Shown: positions 18,121-27,474, numbered from the stretch's first letter. The stretch is DNA of 64,000 nucleotides from Burkholderia pyrrocinia (GCF_022809715.1 NZ_CP094460.1:2790001-2854000); one strand, 5' to 3'. The notes: generated by a model not told the origin, from the sequence alone. Numbers and translations: made by a program.

Positions 18121-18579
18121 TCACGCAGTACCACTGGCCGCGAGCTTGACGAATAGTCTGGCTGCTTCGTTGCAATGAGACAAAGCGCGCAGTGCGAGGG
18201 CGAGCGCCAGCTGGGCGTCGTGGGTGGCCGCGCTGCGATCCTGCTCGAAGAGCTTGACGGCGTGGCGCATGTGCTGCGCGGCCTGCGTGTGAAGCTCGAC
18301 GGCCGCCGCATGAAGTTTTGCCACGTCCGCGGCACTTGCGGCCGAGCCGGTCGATGAAGGCGTTGTCGATGGCGTATTGGCACCGTGCGCGCCGGCGTCG
18401 TGTGCCTGATCGATCGCATGCAACGTGTGGCCATGGGCCATCATCGCCTGATGGGCGGCGTGGGCGAAGTCCTTGCCGTCCTCGAAATGCCGCGACGCCT
18501 CGCGGTGATATCGCGCGGCCTGCTCGTGATGTGACGCCGCGGCTTCCAGATGCCCTTTCTTGCTGTGCTTCGTGTTCAT
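18121..18579 (-). CDS. Hypothetical His/Ala-rich helical protein
   Basis: A 152-residue soluble-looking protein, rich in Ala, His and Gln, predicted almost entirely helical. It has repeated HHEQAARYHREAS- and QAAQHMRHAVKLFE-like stretches, with a Ser/Thr/Pro linker around residues 66-80. GGAG precedes the ATG at 18579. No signal peptide or membrane segment. Similar short helical His-rich proteins occur in Burkholderia without an assigned function; metal binding is possible from the histidines but is inference. Confidence 0.7.
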   Translation of the reverse strand: MNTKHSKKGHLEAAASHHEQAARYHREASRHFEDGKDFAHAAHQAMMAHGHTLHAIDQAHDAGAHGANTPSTTPSSTGSAASAADVAKLHAAAVELHTQAAQHMRHAVKLFEQDRSAATHDAQLALALALRALSHCNEAARLFVKLAASGTA

Positions 18580-18983
18580 GCCGGCTCCAGTGCAACTTCA
18601 TGACTGACTCGGATGGCGACCGATTCGAAGACACGGCGGCAGGTCGCAGCGACGTTCTAATCTACACGCACTTGCGGTTTGTGTGGCATTTGCGTGTCGC
18701 GGGACATCGGCATCGCGTTCGGCCTGATTTAGCGCCGGGTTGTGGTGGTGGCCATGCATAGTACTATCGGTCCGGGCACGCAGTCGGAAACCTGTCGGAC
18801 TGCTTGCAATTGCGTCGACCAGAAACAAGAATTGCCGAGTCGGACCACTGAATCTCCGTGCGCCCCTCCGGCGGATTTCGCGCGTCAGGCAGGCGAGCGC
18901 CGTCCAACAACACGATGATTCCCGCAATCAGCCATCGCATTTGCTTTGGTCCATGAATACGCCCTTTTTTTGAAGCCAGCGCA
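18580..18983. other. Intergenic region upstream of halogenase-like gene
   Basis: About 400 bases separating divergent genes, with composition less G/C-biased than the surroundings and a T-run at 18965-18971. I see no ORF with a ribosome site, no clear dyad and no RNA structure. It presumably holds the promoters for both neighbours. Confidence 0.4.
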
Positions 18984-20282
18984 ATGAACTCATCGAAAAG
19001 CGATCCGAGCCGGCCTGACGTGCTGATTATCGGCGGCGGGCCCGCTGGTGCGACGGCGGCGGCCTTCCTGACGATGAAAGGGCGCGACGTCGTGCTCGTG
19101 GAGAAGGAAGCCCATCCGCGTTTCCATATCGGCGAAAGCCTGTTGCCACGTAACCTCGACATATTCGGGCGGCTTGGTGTTCTGGATCAGGTCCGAGAGA
19201 TCGGTGTCCATAAGCCGGGCGCAGAGTTCGTCTCGGACCGTACGGGCCGCAGCTGCGCGTTTCCGTTCGGAAACGCACTGAATCGGGACCGTACGCACGC
19301 GTGGCAAGTACGGCGTGCGGACCTCGATGCCATGTTGTTCAGACACGCCGCCGCGTGCGGGGCCGAGTGTGTCGAGCGTACTCGTGTCACGACAATAAAG
19401 CTGGACGATGCCGGCGGACGTCACGTCGTGTCCGCGCAGGACGAATCGGGCGGCACCCGCGAATGGTATCCGCGCTACGTGCTCGACGCTTCGGGCCGCG
19501 ATACGTTTCTCGCGTCGCGGATGAAGGTCAAGACCTCGAACAAATACAACAATACGGCGGCCGTTTATGCGCATTTCACTGGCGTAGCGCGTCGTGAAGG
19601 CGAACTCGCGGGCTACATCAGCATTCATCTTGCGGAGGACGGCTGGTTCTGGCTGATCCCGCTACCCGATCACACCATGAGCATCGGCTTTGTCGGCGAT
19701 CAATCGGCATGGAAAGGGCGCAAGGGAACGCCGACCGATCTGCTGACCGAGCGTATCGCTTCAAGCCCGACCGTCGCGGCTCGCACGCAAGGTGCACAGC
19801 GCGTATCGGACGTCTACAGCACGGCCAATTACAGCTATCGCGCGCGCGAGGGCAACGGCAACGGTTTTCTGATGATCGGCGATGCCTACGGATTTGTCGA
19901 TCCGATGTTCTCGACAGGCGTATTGATGGCAATGACTGGCGGAGAACTCGGCGCGCAGGCCGCCCACGTTTGGCTCGACGATCCGGTACGAGGAAAGAAG
20001 CTTGCGCAAGCAGCCAACCGGGAACTGTCGGAGGCAATGGATCGGATCAGCTGGCTGATCTATCGAGTGAACGATCCTGTCATGCGTACGCTTTTCATGG
20101 CGCCGTCCAATCGCTTGTGGATGCGAGACGGCATCGTCAATCTGCTGGCAGGGAATCTCCGCGGGAGCTGGCGTGCCGCACTGCCGGTGATGTGCTTCAA
20201 GGTCGTGTATCACGTGCTCTCGGCACTGCACCGCCGCGGAGTCGAGATCGCGCTGCCGGAGATGCCCGCGACTGGAACCTGA
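18984..20282 (+). CDS. Flavin-dependent halogenase-like oxidoreductase
   Basis: Predicted 432-residue FAD enzyme of the tryptophan/phenol/pyrrole halogenase superfamily. The FAD-binding GGGPAG is at residues 17-22, HIGESLLP at 48-55, the halogenase-type WxWxIP motif is intact as WFWLIP at 221-226, and the second FAD motif GDAYGFVDPMFSTGV is at 299-313. WxWxIP is held to separate true halogenases from ordinary monooxygenases. The catalytic lysine is not confidently placed; RMKVKTSNKY is near 180-188. No biosynthetic genes, carrier protein or flavin reductase adjoin it, so it acts on a substrate made elsewhere or is a non-halogenating relative. Confidence 0.75.
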   Translation: MNSSKSDPSRPDVLIIGGGPAGATAAAFLTMKGRDVVLVEKEAHPRFHIGESLLPRNLDIFGRLGVLDQVREIGVHKPGAEFVSDRTGRSCAFPFGNALNRDRTHAWQVRRADLDAMLFRHAAACGAECVERTRVTTIKLDDAGGRHVVSAQDESGGTREWYPRYVLDASGRDTFLASRMKVKTSNKYNNTAAVYAHFTGVARREGELAGYISIHLAEDGWFWLIPLPDHTMSIGFVGDQSAWKGRKGTPTDLLTERIASSPTVAARTQGAQRVSDVYSTANYSYRAREGNGNGFLMIGDAYGFVDPMFSTGVLMAMTGGELGAQAAHVWLDDPVRGKKLAQAANRELSEAMDRISWLIYRVNDPVMRTLFMAPSNRLWMRDGIVNLLAGNLRGSWRAALPVMCFKVVYHVLSALHRRGVEIALPEMPATGT

Positions 20283-20526
20283 TCGGACTGGATACCCGGA
20301 CCCGCTCGGTAGCGACCGCTTGCCGATTGCGCATGAAAGCATCGACGGGTTGAATCCGCAGTCGTCAAGCGACATCCGCAGCAATCCGTGAAGAATTCTC
20401 GCGAACTCGAAGTTCGTACCCTTCGCGGTCTTCAGGAACCCGAGATCGCCTGTACCGACGACTGCCGCGACGTGGTCGGACGGTCGCGGGAAGAGGCCGG
20501 CGATCGTCCCGATCGGGGAAGGCGGT

Positions 20527-21756
20527 TCAGTGAACGGCGCCGGTGATGCGCGCCATGCCGTGCCGATAGCCGGCCGGCGAGAACACCGCATTCAGCGCGG
20601 CCATCGCCACGATCACCGCGATATGCATCCACCACGCGATCGCGAAGCCGCCGCCCGCATCGCGCAGCCAGCCGATCAGCCAGGGGCTCGCCGCGACGGT
20701 CAGGAAGCCGACGCCCTGCACGAAGGCCGCGAGCGCGCCCGCGAGCCGCGCGTCGGGCAGGTGGTCGAGCGTGACGATCAGGCTCATCGAGAAGAAGCCG
20801 CCGAGACCGAGGCCGACGCTCGCGACCCAGAGCCACGGCGCGAACGCGGGCAGTATCGCGAACCCGGCGAAACCGGCCGCCTGCAGCGCGAGCGTGAGCC
20901 ACAGCACATTGCGACGGTCGGGCGAACGTTTCGCGAACATCGGCATCGCGAGCGCGCCGATCGCCTGGAACAGCGCCATCCACGCGAGCAGGTTGCCGCT
21001 CGCCTGCGGGCCCATGCCGATGCTGCGGTAGAACGCGGGCAGCCATGCGACGAGGCTCGCATAGCCGCTGTTGCTGAGGCCGAAGAACAGCGCGAGCTGC
21101 CACGCGCGCGGCATGCGTGCGAACGCGGTGATCGGCGCCGATGCGGCCATGGCGTGCACGACGTCGCGCGGCGCTTTCGCGCGCCACATTGCGAGCGTGA
21201 CGAACGCGGGCACGGCCCACACGGCGAGCGCGAGATGCCAGCCGCCGTGTGCGGCGAGCCACGGCGCCGCGACCGCGCCGAATGCGCCGCCGCCGACCAG
21301 CGCGGCCGAATAGAGGCCCATCGCGAGCGGCAGCCGGTCGACGAACCAGCGTTTCGCGAGGCCCGGCACGAGCGCCTGAACGACGGCGACGCCGGCGCCC
21401 GCGACGATCGCGGTCGCGATCAGGCCCGCGCTGCCGCCGGTCCACAGGCGCGCCGTGCAGCCGGCCGCGATCAGCACCAGCGCGGCGGCCAGCGCGCGCT
21501 GCTCACCGAAGCGCCGCGCGAGCCCGACGCCGACTCCGGCGACGACGCCCATCAGCACGAACGGCAGCGTGGTCAGCAGCGCGGCCGCGCGAAAGCCGAG
21601 GCCCGTGTCGGCGCGCACGACGTCGAGCACGGGGCCGAACGCGGTCAGGAACGGACGCAGGTTGAGGCCGGCCAGCACCAGCAGTGCGAGTGCGGCATAG
21701 GACACGGAAGCCGCGTGCGGGCGGTGTACGGCTTGCGCGGTGCCGGGGTCGGTCAT
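20527..21756 (-). CDS. CynX/NimT-family MFS transporter
   Basis: Predicted 409-residue inner-membrane MFS carrier with about twelve hydrophobic segments. LLVLAGLNLRPFLTAFGPVL at the first span and the overall pattern match the CynX/NimT group (cyanate, nitroimidazole and related carriers). The ATG at 21756 is followed by a short cytosolic leader. It stands alone with no obvious operon partner, and the substrate is unknown. The 244 bases between its stop and the halogenase-like gene contain only a weak reverse-strand open stretch. Confidence 0.85.
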   Translation of the reverse strand: MTDPGTAQAVHRPHAASVSYAALALLVLAGLNLRPFLTAFGPVLDVVRADTGLGFRAAALLTTLPFVLMGVVAGVGVGLARRFGEQRALAAALVLIAAGCTARLWTGGSAGLIATAIVAGAGVAVVQALVPGLAKRWFVDRLPLAMGLYSAALVGGGAFGAVAAPWLAAHGGWHLALAVWAVPAFVTLAMWRAKAPRDVVHAMAASAPITAFARMPRAWQLALFFGLSNSGYASLVAWLPAFYRSIGMGPQASGNLLAWMALFQAIGALAMPMFAKRSPDRRNVLWLTLALQAAGFAGFAILPAFAPWLWVASVGLGLGGFFSMSLIVTLDHLPDARLAGALAAFVQGVGFLTVAASPWLIGWLRDAGGGFAIAWWMHIAVIVAMAALNAVFSPAGYRHGMARITGAVH

Positions 21757-21959
21757 CGGGATGCTCCAGGAAGGGGCCGGTGGCCCTGTGATGCGATGCC
21801 GAAAGGGTAAGCGCGCGCTACGCCAGGTGAAAATTAAATATTCGACTGGGAACCAGTGCGAATTGCGATGGGACGACGCGGGATGGCGGGGAAGGATGGG
21901 CGCGGCCGAGGCGGCGCAGGATCGGCACTTCGTCGCCGCGTGCTTCGGCGGGGGCGTCG

Positions 21960-22817
21960 TTACGCGGCCGACGCCTGTTCCGTGCCGGCTTTTTCGCGCG
22001 CCGCGACCAGCGTCCGGATGCGCGCGCGATCGGTAGCCGTCTCCGGCGTGAAAATCACGAGCGTCAGGTCGGGCCGGCCGTTTACCGCGAACGCCGAGTA
22101 TTCGAGCGCGATCCGCCCGACGGCCGGGTGACGGATCTCCTTGGTGCCTTCCTCATTCGCGCGGATATCATGATCGCGCCACAGTGCGTCGAACTCGGCA
22201 CTCGTTGCACGCATTTCGTCGACGAAGGCCTGCACGGTTTGCGTTGCGCCGCCGCGCGCGACATCGGCGCGAAACGCGCCTACCGCGAACCGCGCGACCT
22301 GTTTCCAGTTCGACTGCGCATCGCGCACGCGCTGATCGTCGAAGATCAGCCGCAGGATGTTGCGCCGCTCCAGTGGCAGCGTTGCATAGTCGGTCAGCGT
22401 CGCGGCCGCGGCGTCGTTCCATGCAATGACGTCCCATGTCGCCGAACGTACGATCGCGGGGCTCGCTTCTAGCGAATCGAGCACGTGCTGCACGCGCGGC
22501 GTCACGCTGTCGGTCGCGTGGTAGCGCACTTCGGGCGGATGGCCGACGCCGATCAGGAACAGGTGCTCGCGTTCCGCTTCGTTCAGCATCAGCGCGCGCG
22601 CGAGCCGGTCGAGCACGTCGGCCGACGGCGCGCCGCCGCGCCCCTGTTCGAGCCACGTGTACCACGCGGCGCTCACGTGCGCGCGCTGCGCGACTTCCTC
22701 GCGCCGCAGGCCCGGCGTGCGGCGGCGTGTGACGGGCAGGCCGAGTGCGGCCGGGTCGAGTTTCTCGCGGCGATCCCGAAGGTACGCGCCGAGCAGGTTG
22801 TCGGGTGCGTCTGCCAT
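21960..22817 (-). CDS. XRE-family regulator with MmyB-like ligand domain
   Basis: Predicted 285-residue regulator. An N-terminal helix-turn-helix (TPGLRREEVAQRAHVSAAWYTWLEQGRG, split by the recognition helix, about 34-61) is followed by a C-terminal MmyB-like PAS-type ligand-binding domain, the domain pair common in actinobacterial and Burkholderia regulators of reductases. It is divergent from the NAD-dependent reductase at 22913. A perfect 14-bp palindrome sits 13 bases upstream of its start, so it probably represses both genes. Confidence 0.9.
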   Translation of the reverse strand: MADAPDNLLGAYLRDRREKLDPAALGLPVTRRRTPGLRREEVAQRAHVSAAWYTWLEQGRGGAPSADVLDRLARALMLNEAEREHLFLIGVGHPPEVRYHATDSVTPRVQHVLDSLEASPAIVRSATWDVIAWNDAAAATLTDYATLPLERRNILRLIFDDQRVRDAQSNWKQVARFAVGAFRADVARGGATQTVQAFVDEMRATSAEFDALWRDHDIRANEEGTKEIRHPAVGRIALEYSAFAVNGRPDLTLVIFTPETATDRARIRTLVAAREKAGTEQASAA

Positions 22818-22830
22818 AGCCTGTTAGTTC

Positions 22831-22844
22831 GTTTACCGGTAAAC
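22831..22844. promoter_or_regulatory. Perfect palindrome, candidate operator for XRE regulator
   Basis: GTTTACCGGTAAAC is identical to its reverse complement over all 14 bases. It lies in the 95-base divergent region, 13 bases before the regulator start and 68 before the reductase start. Location, perfect symmetry and A/T content against a G/C-rich background all favour an operator. Confidence 0.65.
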
Positions 22845-22912
22845 CGTCACGTCTTCACCGCGAGCGGCCGTCGACGGATAGTAATCCTCCATTCCATCCG
22901 GAGGTGCTGAAC

Positions 22913-23806
22913 ATGCGTGTCTTTGTCACTGGAGCATCGGGATTCGTCGGCTCCGCCGTCGTTGCCGAACTCGTTGCCGCTGGCCATTCGGTACTCGGGC
23001 TTGCACGGTCCGACGCGGCTGCCGCGTCGGTTGCAGCCGCAGGCGCCGATGTCCACCGCGGATCGCTGGAGGATCTCGACAGCCTGAAGCGCGGCGCCGA
23101 AGCCGCCGATGCCGTGATCCACACGGGATTCAATCACGACTTCTCGCGTTTCGCGGAGAACTGCGAACTCGACCGCCGTGCGATCGAGACGATCGGTGCA
23201 GTGCTCGCAGGCTCGGCGCGGCCGCTCGTCGTCACGTCGGGCCTCGCGCTCGTCGCACCCGGCCGCGCGGCAACCGAGGACGATCCGCACGTGCCGGTGT
23301 CGGCGGCCTATCCGCGTGCGTCCGAAGCCACTGCGGTCGCGCTTGAAGCGCGCGGCGTGCATGCATCGGTCGTGCGCCTGCCGCCGTCCGTGCATGGCGA
23401 CGGCGATCACGCGTTCGTGCCGCGTCTGATCGCCATCGCGCGGGAGAAGGGCGCATCGGCCTATATCGGCGATGGCGACAACCGCTGGCCGGCCGTGCAC
23501 CGGCTCGACGCGGCGCGCGTGTACCGGCTCGCGATCGAACGCGGTGCGGCCGGTGCGCGCTATCACGCGGTCGACGATACGGGGGTGCCGTTCCGCGAGA
23601 TCGCGGCGGTGATCGGCCGACGGCTGAACGTGCCGGTCGTCGCGAAACCGGCGGCGGAAGCCGGCGAGCACTTCGGCTGGTTCGCGATGTTCGTCGGGAT
23701 GGATGCGCCCGCAACCAGCGAGCGCACGCGTGCATGGCTCGACTGGGCGCCGACGCAGCCGGGGCTGCTTGCCGATATCGACCGGCCGCGGTATTTCGAA
23801 AGCTGA
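22913..23806 (+). CDS. NAD-dependent epimerase/reductase (extended SDR)
   Basis: Predicted 297-residue soluble enzyme with an N-terminal Rossmann motif [16 protein letters not shown] (about 5-20) and an extended SDR fold. The usual YxxxK is not obvious: the likely site reads [15 protein letters not shown] near residue 130, so catalysis may be atypical. CCGGAGG ends seven bases before ATG 22913, making that start better than the GTG nine bases earlier. It is divergent from the XRE regulator. Similar regulator/SDR pairs are inducible by small electrophiles, but the substrate is not inferable. Confidence 0.87.
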   Translation: MRVFVTGASGFVGSAVVAELVAAGHSVLGLARSDAAAASVAAAGADVHRGSLEDLDSLKRGAEAADAVIHTGFNHDFSRFAENCELDRRAIETIGAVLAGSARPLVVTSGLALVAPGRAATEDDPHVPVSAAYPRASEATAVALEARGVHASVVRLPPSVHGDGDHAFVPRLIAIAREKGASAYIGDGDNRWPAVHRLDAARVYRLAIERGAAGARYHAVDDTGVPFREIAAVIGRRLNVPVVAKPAAEAGEHFGWFAMFVGMDAPATSERTRAWLDWAPTQPGLLADIDRPRYFES

Positions 23807-23930
23807 GCGGGCGGCGCGCTCGCGACCATCGGCACGGCGCCGACCGTGCGCGCGGCCGCGCCGGAATGACCACCGTCTTCGCGAGCGCGGCCGCGATATC
23901 GAAGCGCAGCCGGCCCTTCGGCGCCGCGCG

Positions 23931-25316
23931 TCATTCGACCGGATGCAGATCCTGCAGCAGCGTCGGCACGAGTTCCGACACGGTCGGGTGGATGTGCATC
24001 GCGCGGCTGATCGTCGTGTACGGCGCGCCGGCGGCCATCACGTCGAGCATCCCGTGCACGACCTCGTCGCCCGTCACGCCGAGGATCGACGCGCCGAGGA
24101 TCGCGTGGCTGTCCGCGTCGACGATCACCTTCATGAAACCCTGGCTTTCGCCTTTTTCGACCGCGCGGCCGACACGCGTCATCGGGCGCGTGCCGACGAG
24201 CAGTTTGCGGCCCGTCTGCTTCGCTTCCGCGAGCGTCATGCCGACGCGGCCGAGCGGCGGATCGATATACATCGCGTACGCCGCGATGCGGTCGGACACC
24301 TTGCGCGGATCGGCGTCGAGCAGGTTGGCCGCGACGATCTCGTAGTCGTTGTACGCGGTGTGCGTGAACGCGCCGCGCCCGTTGCAATCGCCGAGCGCCC
24401 AGATGCCGGGCACGTTCGTGCGCAATTGCTCGTCGACGGTGATATAGCCGCGCGCGTCTGTCTCCACACCCGCACGGTCGAGCCCGAGCTCGTCGGTGTT
24501 CGGCACGCGCCCGACCGCGAGCAGCAGGTGCGAGCCCGCGACCTCGCGGCCGCCGCCCGCGCAGTCGAGGCCGATTACGATGCCGTTGCCGTCGCCGTCG
24601 CGTCGCGCGCTCAGGCAGTTCGCGTCGAGCTGCACGTCGATCCCTTCGTTTTCGAGGATCTCGCGCACGGCTTGCGACACGTCGTCGTCTTCGCGGCGGA
24701 TCAGGCGCGATCCTTTCTCGACGATCGTGACCTTCGAGCCGAAACGGCGATACATCTGCCCGAATTCGAGCCCGACATAACTGCCGCCGACGATCACGAG
24801 ATGCTCGGGCAGGAAATCGACGTCCATCATCGTCGAGTTGGTCAGGTACGGCACCGAGTCGAGGCCCGGCATCGGCGGCACCTGCGCGCGTCCGCCGACG
24901 TTGATGAAGATGCGTTCCGCTTCGAGCAGTTCGTCGCCCACGCGCACCGCGTCGGCGCCCTCGAAGCGGGCATGACCCTGAAACACGGTCGTGTTCGCGA
25001 GGCCGCGCACCCATTGTTCGACGCCGTGGTTCGAGCGGCCGGAGATCTGGTCCTTGCGCGCCTTCACGGCTTTCATGTCGACGGTGACGGGGCCGCCGAC
25101 CGACACGCCGTATTCGCCGGCGCGCCGCGCGAGCTGCGCGGCATATGCGCTCGCGATCAGCGTCTTGGTCGGGATGCAGCCGGTGTTCACGCAGGTGCCG
25201 CCGAAGCGGCCGCGTTCGACGATCGCGACTTTCATCCCGGCGGCGGACAGCCGCGCGGCGAGCGGCGGGCCGGCTTGCCCGGTGCCGATGACAATCGCAT
25301 CGAAGTGTTGCGTCAT
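23931..25316 (-). CDS. Pyridine nucleotide-disulfide oxidoreductase (mercuric-reductase-like)
   Basis: Predicted 461-residue FAD/NAD(P) flavoprotein. It has IVIGTGQAGPPLAARL (FAD), the redox-active disulfide CVNTGCIPTK (Cys about 42 and 47), a second fold LVIVGGSYVGLEFGQMY for NAD(P), and the C-terminal dimerisation domain with the catalytic-type HIHPTVSELVPTLL. It has no N-terminal HMA domain and no C-terminal cysteine pair, so it is probably not a true mercuric reductase. It resembles RclA and other MerA-like reductases induced by reactive species or metals. AGGAGG lies five bases before the ATG. The repeat at 25432-25500 lies upstream of it. Confidence 0.87.
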   Translation of the reverse strand: MTQHFDAIVIGTGQAGPPLAARLSAAGMKVAIVERGRFGGTCVNTGCIPTKTLIASAYAAQLARRAGEYGVSVGGPVTVDMKAVKARKDQISGRSNHGVEQWVRGLANTTVFQGHARFEGADAVRVGDELLEAERIFINVGGRAQVPPMPGLDSVPYLTNSTMMDVDFLPEHLVIVGGSYVGLEFGQMYRRFGSKVTIVEKGSRLIRREDDDVSQAVREILENEGIDVQLDANCLSARRDGDGNGIVIGLDCAGGGREVAGSHLLLAVGRVPNTDELGLDRAGVETDARGYITVDEQLRTNVPGIWALGDCNGRGAFTHTAYNDYEIVAANLLDADPRKVSDRIAAYAMYIDPPLGRVGMTLAEAKQTGRKLLVGTRPMTRVGRAVEKGESQGFMKVIVDADSHAILGASILGVTGDEVVHGMLDVMAAGAPYTTISRAMHIHPTVSELVPTLLQDLHPVE

Positions 25317-25431
25317 GACGTCCTCCTGCGTGGGTGCAACGAGGGAAGGCGTGCGGGCGAGCCGCGTACGGCGGCGCACGGTCGCGCGACGGCGAGCGCT
25401 TATGGTAGTCCTGTTGGCGTGCGGCTGCGAG

Positions 25432-25500
25432 TGGGTGAAGTGCGAGAAGTGCGAGAAGTGCGAGAAGGGCGAGAAGGGCGAGAAGGGCGAGAAGGGCGAA
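25432..25500. repeat. 9-bp tandem repeat upstream of disulfide reductase
   Basis: Seven to eight head-to-tail 9-base units: TGGGTGAAG, then TGCGAGAAG three times, GGCGAGAAG three times and a partial. The period is a multiple of three, so it reads as Phe-Ser-His/Pro triplets on the reverse strand, but I do not think it is translated: the reductase has a strong start about 115 bases downstream. It occupies the 300-base gap before that gene, which otherwise holds nothing I can name. Confidence 0.85.
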
Positions 25501-25616
25501 GCGTCGGCAAGCGCGAGGGACGGGCCGCGCACCGGTGCGAGCGCGGCGCGGCTGGCGCGACGCAATCGGTCGCGGCCCGCTTCGCCGGTCGCGTCATGCG
25601 TTGCTTTGCGCTGCCG

Positions 25617-26195
25617 TCATTCCTTGCGTTTCCATTGACCCAACGTGATCGGCCGGTGCGCATCGGCGCGCGTGACGGTGACGCGGTCGGGCTTGTCGTC
25701 GAGCGGAAACGATTCGGTGACGATCTGGTTCGAAAATATCCAGCCGTGCGTGCGCGGGTCGTAGCGGAACGTCACGTAGTCGCTCCAATGCTGCCCGCAC
25801 GCGACGACGTTCTGCACGGTGAAATAGCGGCCTTTCACCGAGAGGCCGTTGTCGGCGGCGTCTTCGGGATCGAACGGATCGCACTGGCCGCCTTCGTTCG
25901 CGCGCAGGACGACCTGGTCGTTGCGCGCGGCGAGCCGGTACGCGCGATCGGGCTGTTCCTCGTAGATCAGCAGCGGGCGCGGCGACGGCTGCTCGCGCGT
26001 ATCGACCGCGCGATGCACGACGACCAGAAAGCTGTGCCGGCCGTTGCCGAGATCGGGCCCGGCTTGCGCGAGCAGCGGCTGGTAGCCGGGCGGCAGTTGC
26101 GTGGCGATCGACTTCGGCAGGTCGCCGGCCCATGCGTTGAACGAGAGTGCGGCGAGCAGCGGGACGAGGGTTCGGCGTGTTGTCGTACCGATCAC
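25617..26195 (-). CDS. Hypothetical secreted protein
   Basis: A protein of about 192 residues with an N-terminal signal peptide (basic TTTRRT, hydrophobic LVPLLAALSF, cleavage after AWA) and a mature globular domain containing two cysteines (GGQCDPFDPEDAADNG and VVACGQHW). The GTG at 26195 places the signal peptide exactly at the N-terminus. An ATG at 26291 would add 32 residues that look unlike a leader, so I prefer GTG, but the start is uncertain. Probably periplasmic. No family recognised. It is divergent from the LysE-type gene at 26444. Confidence 0.7.
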   Translation of the reverse strand: MIGTTTRRTLVPLLAALSFNAWAGDLPKSIATQLPPGYQPLLAQAGPDLGNGRHSFLVVVHRAVDTREQPSPRPLLIYEEQPDRAYRLAARNDQVVLRANEGGQCDPFDPEDAADNGLSVKGRYFTVQNVVACGQHWSDYVTFRYDPRTHGWIFSNQIVTESFPLDDKPDRVTVTRADAHRPITLGQWKRKE

Positions 26196-26443
26196 GGATC
26201 CCGCCCGGGAAAGCCGGTGTCCGGCACTGGATTGAAGGCGACGGACGACGCTGGCGTCGTCGGGATAACGGGCGGCGCGGATCTCGATCATGGGCGGCGG
26301 CGCGGGATGACGGGAAAGAGGGCCAGCATAGCAGCGCACGGCCGCTTTCGGCCACGCGCGAAGCGTGCCAGAATCGACCGCTCGACCGTCGGAAACGACA
26401 CGCAGGCGCCGGCGAATCGGCGTCGCTGATCAAGGAGACTTCG

Positions 26444-27082
26444 ATGACCGCATCGGCTGCCGTACTCGCGATCCTGGCCGCGCTGTGGCTCGGCGCAATG
26501 ATTCCGGGCCCGAGCTTCGTGCTGGTTGCCCGCAATTCGATCGGGCTGTCGCGCCGCGACGGGCTCGCTACCGCGCTCGGCATGGGCATGGGCGGCATCG
26601 TGTTCGGCGGCGTCGCGCTGGCCGGGCTCTATACGCTGCTGCAGGCCGTCGAATGGCTGTATGTCGGCCTGAAGGTGGCGGGCGGCGCGTACCTGATCTA
26701 CATGGCGTCGAAGATCTGGCGCGGCGCCGACCGGCCGATCGCGATGGACGATCCGCAGGCCGTGGCCGGCGGCAGCGCGCGCAAGTCGTTCTGGACGGGC
26801 CTCACGACCCAGCTCAGCAACCCGAAGACGGCGATCTGGTACGGCAGCATCTTCGCGGCGCTGCTCCCGCAGCATCCGCCGCTGTGGTGCTACCTCGCGC
26901 TGCCGCCGCTCGTGTTCGGCGTCGAATTCGGCTGGTACACGATCGTCGCGCTGTGCTTTTCCACGCGCCGGCCGCGCGAGCTCTACCTGCGCGCGAAGAA
27001 ATGGGTCGACCGCATCGCGGCCGGCGCGATCACGCTGCTCGGGCTGCGGCTGATCCTGAACGCACCGAAAGCGGGGATCTGA
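26444..27082 (+). CDS. LysE/RhtB-family amino-acid exporter
   Basis: Predicted 212-residue inner-membrane exporter with about six hydrophobic segments. The N-terminal GAMIPGPSFVLVARNSIGLSRR is the LysE/RhtB signature region, and TQLSNPKTAIWYGSIFAALLP is the conserved middle motif. AAGGAG lies seven bases before ATG 26444; an in-frame upstream extension lacks any signal. Family members export lysine, homoserine, threonine or other amino acids. No adjacent regulator is present. Confidence 0.9.
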   Translation: MTASAAVLAILAALWLGAMIPGPSFVLVARNSIGLSRRDGLATALGMGMGGIVFGGVALAGLYTLLQAVEWLYVGLKVAGGAYLIYMASKIWRGADRPIAMDDPQAVAGGSARKSFWTGLTTQLSNPKTAIWYGSIFAALLPQHPPLWCYLALPPLVFGVEFGWYTIVALCFSTRRPRELYLRAKKWVDRIAAGAITLLGLRLILNAPKAGI

Positions 27083-27474
27083 GCGCTTCGACTCCCGATC
27101 CGTATGCACGGCGGGCGGCCGTTCATCCGGTCGGCCGCCGGAGCGAACCGCCCGAACCGCGCACCGCGCTTTCGGGAACCGCAAGTCGCCCGGAAACGCG
27201 TTCTTCTTCCTCATGACACGCCGGGAGAGGCTCCCGGCGACCAGACTCGACCCGAGCGACCCGACCCGAGCCGTCCCGTCCCGACTGCGCGCCGAGCCGA
27301 CCCGAGCCGACCCGCCGCCGACGGTATTCCCGGCCACCCGCCACCGCCCGCGGAGCCTTGCGCGACGGGCGTTCGCGTGTGTCGCCCGGTGCGCCGGACG
27401 GCACCGCTTCCCCGATTCTGGCGGTCGCCTCCCCGACGACGTGTAAACTGCTGCCTTTTTTGACGGTTTGCAGC
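27083..27474. other. Intergenic region before the motor operon
   Basis: About 390 bases without a credible gene. The middle (roughly 27247-27320) is a degenerate pentamer run of CCGAG, GACCC and CCGTC words, strongly G/C-rich, with no clean period. GTGTAAACT at 27441-27449 is a possible -10 region for the downstream operon; I cannot place a convincing -35. Confidence 0.4.

Noticed and set aside
20283..20526. Possible gene relic on the reverse strand between the halogenase-like gene and the CynX-type gene
   Set aside because: The open stretch (containing GDLGFLKTAKGTNFEFARIL) looks somewhat protein-like, but it has no start, no recognised family and runs into the antisense of the halogenase-like gene.
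23931..25316. True mercuric reductase (merA)
   Set aside because: It lacks the N-terminal HMA domain and the C-terminal cysteine pair, and no other mer genes are present.
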